Below, one piece after another: positions 57,929-64,000 of a DNA stretch of 64,000 bases. The stretch's first letter is position 1. Every line of letters begins with the position of its first letter. This stretch comes from Choanephora cucurbitarum (Eukaryota > Mucoromycota > Mucoromycetes > Mucorales > Choanephoraceae), in contig JAIWNI010000038.1 of NCBI GenBank assembly GCA_025331435.1, forward strand, positions 1-64,000, written 5' to 3'. The position numbers and the translations under genes are program-made. A model generated the notes under the pieces. It was given only the letters and a program-made list of their open reading frames with translations. It was not told the origin of the DNA and made no database searches.

Positions 57929-58572
57929 ATGTCTAACCCTAAGGTCTTCTTCGATGTCTCTGCCAACGGTAACCCTCTCGGTGTAAGTTATTGATGAAGT
58001 TGCGCGTTTTCTGTAAAAGAGAAAAGGCAAAAGGTAACTGTTACTCATGCACCTCATTCTTTATCTAGCGTATCGTTATGGAATTGAGAGCTGATGTTGT
58101 CCCCAAGACCGCTGAAAACTTCCGTGCTCTCTGTACTGGTGAAAAGGGTTTCGGTTACAAGGGTTGTACCTTCCACCGTGTTATCCCTGACTTCATGCTC
58201 CAAGGTGGTGACTTCACCAACCACAACGGTACTGGTGGTAAGTCCATCTACGGTAACAAGTTCGCCGATGAAAACTTTGCCCTCAAGCACACTGGTGCCG
58301 GTATCCTCTCCATGGCCAACGCTGGTCCTAACACCAACGGTTCTCAATTCTTCATCACCACTGTCAAGACCTCTTGGTTGGATGGTAAGCACGTTGTCTT
58401 CGGTTCCGTCGTTGAAGGGTAAGTTTACATATTCCTATTGAGAGAAAGAGGATATGATGCTTAACTTTATATTTTCTTTAGTTTGGACGTTGTTAAGAAG
58501 GTTGAATCTTTCGGTACTGGTTCTGGCCGTACTGCCCAAAAGATCATCATCGATGACTGTGGTCAACTCTAA
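57929..58572 (+). CDS. Cyclophilin A-type peptidyl-prolyl isomerase
   Basis: Exons 57929-57982, 58069-58418, 58482-58572; introns of 86 and 63 nt; 164 residues, standard for cytosolic cyclophilin. [15 protein letters not shown], the catalytic Arg in [20 protein letters not shown] and the Trp in TSWLDGKH (cyclosporin binding) are all present. It catalyses cis-trans isomerisation of Xaa-Pro bonds in the cytosol. The end IIIDDCGQL is the usual family end. Codon use is strongly biased like eEF2. The HDHD2-like gene follows 105 bp downstream on the same strand. Confidence 0.97.
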
Positions 58573-58677
58573 GTTGCTTGCTAGAAATTCTTTCTAATGT
58601 ATCATAAATAAATTATTTTTTTTCCAAAAAAATTAAACGCGTTTTTTCCTATTTCTTTTTTATCTGTTGTCTCTGTC

Positions 58678-59791
58678 ATGTCTGTGATTAAGGGCGTATT
58701 GATTGATTTAAGTGGCACAATTCATATTGATGCCAAAGCGATTCCAGGCGCAGTCGAGGCTATTCAGCGCTTAAAGAAAAGTCAAATTCCATTTAGGTTA
58801 GAACAATCATACCTAATAACGCGCATTTTGAATTAATTTTCTATTAATAAAGATTTGCAACCAATACAACAAAAGTATCATCAAAAAAGCTTGTCGAGAA
58901 ACTTACTAAGCTCGGCTTTGACGTGAAGGAGAAGGAAGTAAAACAAGAAATAGAGACCACATCCAACAACTTTCCATTAAAGTCGTTTTGTAGGTATTTA
59001 CTTCTTTATCTGCTTGTCGCAACTTGCTTGAGACACAGCAACTGAGGTAAATATATTTTCTATCATACTGCAAAACAGATACTGAAGTCTGATATATAGG
59101 CCTTTACTTTTAATGGAAGATGAAGCATTAGACGAGTTCAATCATATTGACCAAACCAATCCTAATGCTGTCGTTGTAGGCCTAGCACCTTCCAAATTTA
59201 ACTATGAAAAGGTAAAAAGCCCCGGAAGAAAGGGACGACCTATCTCTAATTCAAAATATCAGTTGAATCAAGCTTTTCGATTGCTCTCTTCAGACAGCAA
59301 TGTTTCTTTAATAGCCGTACACAAAGCCAAGTATTTTGCTGATAAAGACGAAAGATTATCAATGGGCCCTGGCGGGTTTGTTCAGGCACTTGAATTTGCT
59401 TCAGGTACAACAGCCCAAGTAGTAGGCAAGCCAACTATTGATTTCTTCAAATTGGCTCTACAACAAATGTAAGTGAATATCAGTTAGAGGTAGAGTTGCA
59501 ATGGCAATAACGTCTTGAAGTCATATGGAGCATGAGCCACATCAAGTGGCTATCATTGGTGATGATCTGTCGAATGATTTAGGTGGAGGAGCTAAAGAAT
59601 TGGGACTGCATCGATTCTTGGGTAATATAGTGTGCTTATATTCACCATTCTAATTACTTAACGACATTCTAGTTCAAACAGGTAAATATCGTAGTCAAGA
59701 TATGGACCACAAAGAAGAAGGTGTACAGGTGTTTAAATCAGTTGTTGAGGCTATTGATCATATCATTGGACAATATCACTCAGATTCATAA
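58678..59791 (+). CDS. HAD-superfamily phosphatase, HDHD2-like
   Basis: Seven exons: 58678-58796, 58853-58937, 58994-59046, 59100-59211, 59263-59468, 59521-59621, 59673-59791; 264 residues, matching HDHD2 (about 260). Motif I is IDLSGTIH, with Ser in place of the second Asp as in HDHD2/LHPP. FATNTTKVSS is motif II, VVGKPTIDFF carries the motif III Lys, and IIGDDLSNDLGG is motif IV. NPNAVVVGLAP and LIAVHKAKY fit the HDHD2 cap. All introns are 51-56 nt. The 51-nt intron at 59212-59262 has no stop and length divisible by three; it is called an intron because family members join LAPxxFxYxxLNQAFRLL without the extra 17 residues. Physiological substrate unknown. Confidence 0.9.
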
Positions 59792-60161
59792 TTCCGTTCA
59801 TGCGAGCCAAATTCGACCCGTTGAAAGAAATCATCTTTAGTATTTCTTACGAATCTTATATAAACAGGAGAGAGAGAGAAAAACATTATGAGAAGCTCTA
59901 CTCACCTTTCTCCTTTCCCCTTTTCTTAATTGGTCATTGGGGGACATGTTGTCAACTACATTAAACAAATTTAAGCCCTCAGAAAATTAAGGAGTCTATT
60001 TTTTTTTCTGTCCTACTGTTCAAAGCCTTTTCTTTTCTTTTTCTCTTGTTCTGCATAAGATACAGTTGATCTATATCTTTTTTCCTTTATTAACACTATA
60101 TCAGAAAGAAAGAAAAAAAAAACGCTTTGACAACAATTTTAAGCCAATAGAAAAATAAACC
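59792..60161 (+). promoter_or_regulatory. Upstream region of the dynactin gene
   Basis: 370 bp holding the end of the HDHD2-like transcript and a T/C-rich tract (59998-60095) before the dynactin ATG. No clear TATA box. Confidence 0.45.
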
Positions 60162-63100
60162 ATGTCAGGAGTTGATCCTCAACGAAGACGTTCTGTATTA
60201 AGTTCTTCATCTCGCAACTCGTCTCCCAACAGTGTGGATGCCACAGACATCAGGTCAGGCATGCGTGTCTTGGTTCAAGGCAAGACAGGTGTGATACGAT
60301 TTATAGGTACCACCAGTTTCCAAACCGGTAAATGGGTTGGTATTGAACTGGACGAGCCTCAGGGCAAGAATAGTGGTGTTGTTCAGGGCAAACGCTATTT
60401 CGACTGTAGAGCCAACCATGGTGTGTTTGTGAGACCCAGTCAGATCAAGCTCTTACAGGATGACGAGTCTGATGCTAGTTCTGAACGTAGTTCACCAGTA
60501 GCCAAGTTTGCACCTGCTCATGACCCTCACTTGGCAGCTGCTAGACATAGTCAACCGACATCAAGTAGTTCGACATTGTTACCTTCTCGCATCACATCGC
60601 CTTCTCGTATTAGCCGATTACCAAATGCTGCAGGACGAAAATCTTCAATTGCCATTGCTGCCAACAATCGAAAGTCAGCATCACCTACTTTGATGACACG
60701 AAAGAGTAAGGTGGCCATACGACCAACACTAGAAGCACCTAAAGAAGTTAAAGAGAACAAGTTGCAGCAGTTGCGTCTACAGCAACAAGAAAGACTTGCT
60801 TTACTTCAACAACAACAGCTAAAGAAGCAGCAGGAGCAACAACCAGAAGAAGAAGAAGAGCAGGAAGGTACGATTGAAGAACAAAGAGAACAAGAACATG
60901 TTCAAGAAGCGGTAGAAGAACAACAAGAGGAAGAAGAAGAAGAGGAGGAGGAGGAGGAGGAAGAGGAAGAAGTCGCAAACGAGGCAGAGCAAGAGGAAAC
61001 CGAATCCATGCATAATTCAGCACCTGGACAAAGAGGAGATGCATTGTCTACCACATCATCCACCAACATGATACGTCAACACCAGGCCAGTTATGGGTCT
61101 CTTCAAACTAGTTTGCCTATCAGTAAATCAGAGCAAATGGTTCCTCTGAAAGACTATGAGGAGCTGCGACTGAAACTCAAAATCCTAGAGGCAAAGCGAC
61201 AAGAAGACAGAGAGCGTCAGAGAGAGCACGAAAAAGTAAAAGAAGAAGCTGAACAGTTTCTGACTTTGCGTAATAAGCTGCAAGATAAGATTTCAGAGCT
61301 TCAGAAGGAACTGAGAGAGACTAAACGACAGTTGAAGGAATCTGCTGCAGAACAAGAGAATTACGAAAACAAATACAATGATGTGATTGAATCACTTGAA
61401 ATGATGACATTGGATAAAGAAGTAGCAGAAGAAAGAGCAGAAAACCTTCAACAAGAGGTTAACGTGCTCAAAGATAAGATTGAGGAGATTAGTGTGGATC
61501 TTGATGTTTTGAAGAAAGAAGCGGATATTATCAACCGTATTCCTGAACGTGAAGGCGAAGAAAAGACACCCTTGGAAGTTATCCAGCTTGAGAGACATAA
61601 TGAACGATTGAAGGAAGCCTTGATGAGGTAAGAAGTGTTTTAGAAAACAACATTGGTGTCTCATTTTTTCTCTTCAGATTACGTGATGCTACTACGGCAA
61701 GGGAAAATGAACTGATTGAAAGGGTTAAGGATTTGGAAAAGGAAACATATGAATTAGAAGAAGTTAAGCTTCAACATGAAAAAGTGCGAGATAAACTTGA
61801 AATGGCCGAATTCACTATTGAAGAACTCAAGCAACGATTAGATGATGCATTGGGTGCTGAAGATTTAGTAGAGCAGTTGACAGAAAAGAACTTGAGTCTG
61901 ACAGAGAAAATGGAAGAAATGCGTATGGCCATTGATGACTTAGAGGCATTGAAGGAATTGGCAGATGAACTAGAAGACAACCATATGGAGACAGAAAAAC
62001 AACTCCAAGCAGAGATTGGTAAAGTTTTACATGTTTCTATCTATATCCAATTATTCATCATCATCATGGTTTAGATCACCGAGATATGTTGTTACGTGAA
62101 CAAATGGAACGTCTTCGCTCAAGCGAAGAAACAAGTGCTGATTATGAAGCAACTATTCAGCAGTTCCGTGAATTAGTCACCATGCTACAGAATGACCTCG
62201 AGCAGCTGAGACATAGAGAAGTTAGCCAAGCATCTGAAAAGCAAACCCTCAGCAGTCAATCTCAGGCCATGATGTCCTTGAATATGCAATTGCAATCCAC
62301 TGTCATGAAAGCACAGGCCAAATCTATTGACCTTGAGCTCAGAAAACTAGATGCTGCTCAAGCCAATGACCGCCTCAGTTACATCCAACCTTATCTTCCT
62401 GAAGCCTTCTTCAAGACAGAAAATGATGCTATTTCTTGTGTCTTGCTCTACAAGCGTTTGGTCTTCAAGTCTGAATTGATCATTCGTCATTTGGATCAAA
62501 ACCACCCTATCAGTGAGAAGATCATGGACACTGTGTCTGAGAGCTTAGTATCTGTTTGCGAAATGCGCCAACGAGCTGGTTGGTTGAGCGATCTCAGTAA
62601 ACGATTTGTAACTTTTATTGTAAACTGTAATCCAGTAACATTCATCAAGATGGGCCAAGTGTATCACGATTTGGTCGGTACAGAGAGACGTCTGACGGGC
62701 ATTGTGGATCTGTTAAGAACGGATGAAGTAAATGAAGGTGAATGTGTTGTTGAATTACAGCGTATGATTGCTCAATTAGAACACCTGAGCGATATTCATT
62801 TGGCTCAAAGCGAGACAAATCACGTGGATCAATTCTTTGGCTTGTCCAGAGCACTTGATTTGAATGCAGATCGAATGATAGTTGAATTGACCTTTGTGAA
62901 ACAGGCTGTCAGCAATGCAGCTTATCAAGAAAAGATCAACATCCAAGAAGGATTGGATCGACTTGATTTTGATTACCTTGAGCCATTGACCCGCTTGATT
63001 GTTCAGGCAAAGAATATGAAGGTGTTGGCCAAGTAAGTCTTTGGAGCATATCTCTACATGAATGATCTCACAAAAAAAAACTAGGAAATTGTTGCGTCAA

Positions 63101-64000
63101 TTAGAAGATCTATCTGAACAAGCGTTGACACTGAAATCAGATTATCTTCATCGTTTCAAGATGCTTTATGCTATCAGTTCGAAGCTAGGTAAATTCTGTT
63201 ATGAAGCCTATAAGCAAATTGCTGTTTATGTAGAAACCAAGGTCAGCAGCAAAGAAGATATCAGTCTGGCGATTGTGCAACAGATTGTGTATAACAAGGC
63301 CGACGAAATACTAGAGATACCCGAAAGTACCATGTGGGAAGCATGTCTCAAGACATCTAAATCCTTGACAAATGAACTCAATACTACATTGGAACGTATT
63401 GCTAATGAGAGCAAGACCGAGAAGAGTAAGTCATATGAAAAACATGCATATGATCAGATATGCTGATCGCTGTCAAACTAGTTGTCACTGGTGTAGCTCC
63501 CTGGGTTCAACGTGCTTCAGATATCAAGGCTGAAGTTGTGATGAACCATGATATGGAGCGCAAGTTGCAACAACATAGTGATGAGATTGTCAAGTTGATC
63601 AAGGATGTCAAATTCAAGGTATGGATATAGTGGCAAAATAGAAAAAAAAGGACTCTATTCATTCTTTTTCTCTAAATGTACAGGATCAAGCACTTCAAGA
63701 ATCCAATGTCAAGATTGAGTTATTAGAAAAGCGTATGGAAACTGTCAAGAAACAAGCTGATCAGATTGCTGTCTTGGAAGATACATTAAGTAAAGCCAAG
63801 ACGAACGAGAAGGCCTACATAGAAGAGCTAGAGAAACTACAAGAAGAGAAGGATGCACTAGAACAAGAGAATACAAAACTGAAGCAAGAAGCTGCTAAGA
63901 AGGAAGAGAAACGACAGTCCATGACAAAGAAGGCTGATTTCGATCTGATAGAAGACGCCATGGCTTCCACTGAGGTCCAAATACATAGCGTACATGAAGG
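60162..64000 (+). CDS. Dynactin p150Glued-like subunit (3' end outside window)
   Basis: Exons 60162-61627, 61678-62018, 62075-63032, 63085-63425, 63482-63618, 63684->64000; about 1,186 residues visible. Residues ~28-100 are a CAP-Gly domain: VLVQGKTGVIRFIG, GKWVGIELDEPQGKNSG and NHGVFVRPSQIKL (the GKNSG-type groove binds tubulin or EB1 tails). A basic Ser/Pro-rich stretch follows, then a long Gln/Glu tract (~205-280, coded by CAG/GAA/GAG runs), then long coiled coils, as in p150Glued/Nip100/Ssm4. Between coiled coils is a helical region (~640-960) with YIQPYLPEAFFKTE, matching the conserved dynactin intercoil domain. It links cytoplasmic dynein to cargo and microtubules for nuclear and vesicle movement in hyphae. 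Confidence 0.95.

Noticed and set aside
58054..58392. 112-codon minus frame
   Set aside because: Antisense to the cyclophilin exon; bias artefact.

Overview
The window looks like nuclear DNA of an early-diverging filamentous fungus, most likely Mucoromycota (Mucorales-like). The evidence is AT-rich spacers full of A/T and pyrimidine runs, many 48-130 nt GT-AG introns, and fungal gene types: ERG6, a STE12 with both STE domain and C2H2 fingers, a peroxisomal Ant1-type carrier and a fungal homeodomain regulator. I see no tRNA, rRNA or CRISPR.

Layout. 1-2.0 kb: 3' part of a THADA/Trm732-like gene. 2.1-4.9 kb: mitochondrial MutS homologue MSH1 (minus). 7.6-9.6 kb: DUF2415/WD40-like protein. 9.9-12.7 kb: elongation factor 2 (minus), whose start can only be joined in frame through a 2-nt exon. 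14.9-17.3 kb: LisH-WD40 protein and a peroxisomal-type carrier. 19.6-20.7 kb: proteasome alpha-4. 20.7-28.8 kb: an 8 kb stretch without intact genes, holding a decayed Tc1/mariner transposase and a second decayed frame. 28.8-33.2 kb: EMC1 and an F-box-like protein. 34.3-36.2 kb: STE12. 37.0-38.2 kb: ERG6. 40-42.8 kb: TTC36-like and three-SH3 adaptor. 43.6-45.7 kb: tail-to-tail DUF4743 Nudix hydrolase and peroxisomal hydratase 2 ending in SKL. 46-46.8 kb: two tiny membrane-protein genes. 47.1-48.6 kb: homeodomain factor. 50.5-55.9 kb: two outward-facing secreted subtilisin-inhibitor-like genes joined by a giant palindrome. 57.9-59.8 kb: cyclophilin A and HDHD2-like phosphatase. 60.2-64 kb: dynactin p150Glued (3' end outside).

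Most genes are ordinary housekeeping genes without operon logic; some neighbours share very short spacers (22-160 bp). The most unusual feature is the palindrome. Two arms of about 1.83 kb, identical by eye apart from two simple-repeat length changes, carry the whole upstream regions and the signal-peptide codons of two genes whose mature domains differ strongly. That pattern suggests arm-to-arm gene conversion or promoter/signal-peptide replacement. The second is the eEF2 microexon. Exon joins were worked out by hand from splice sites, frame and family conservation; no search was run.
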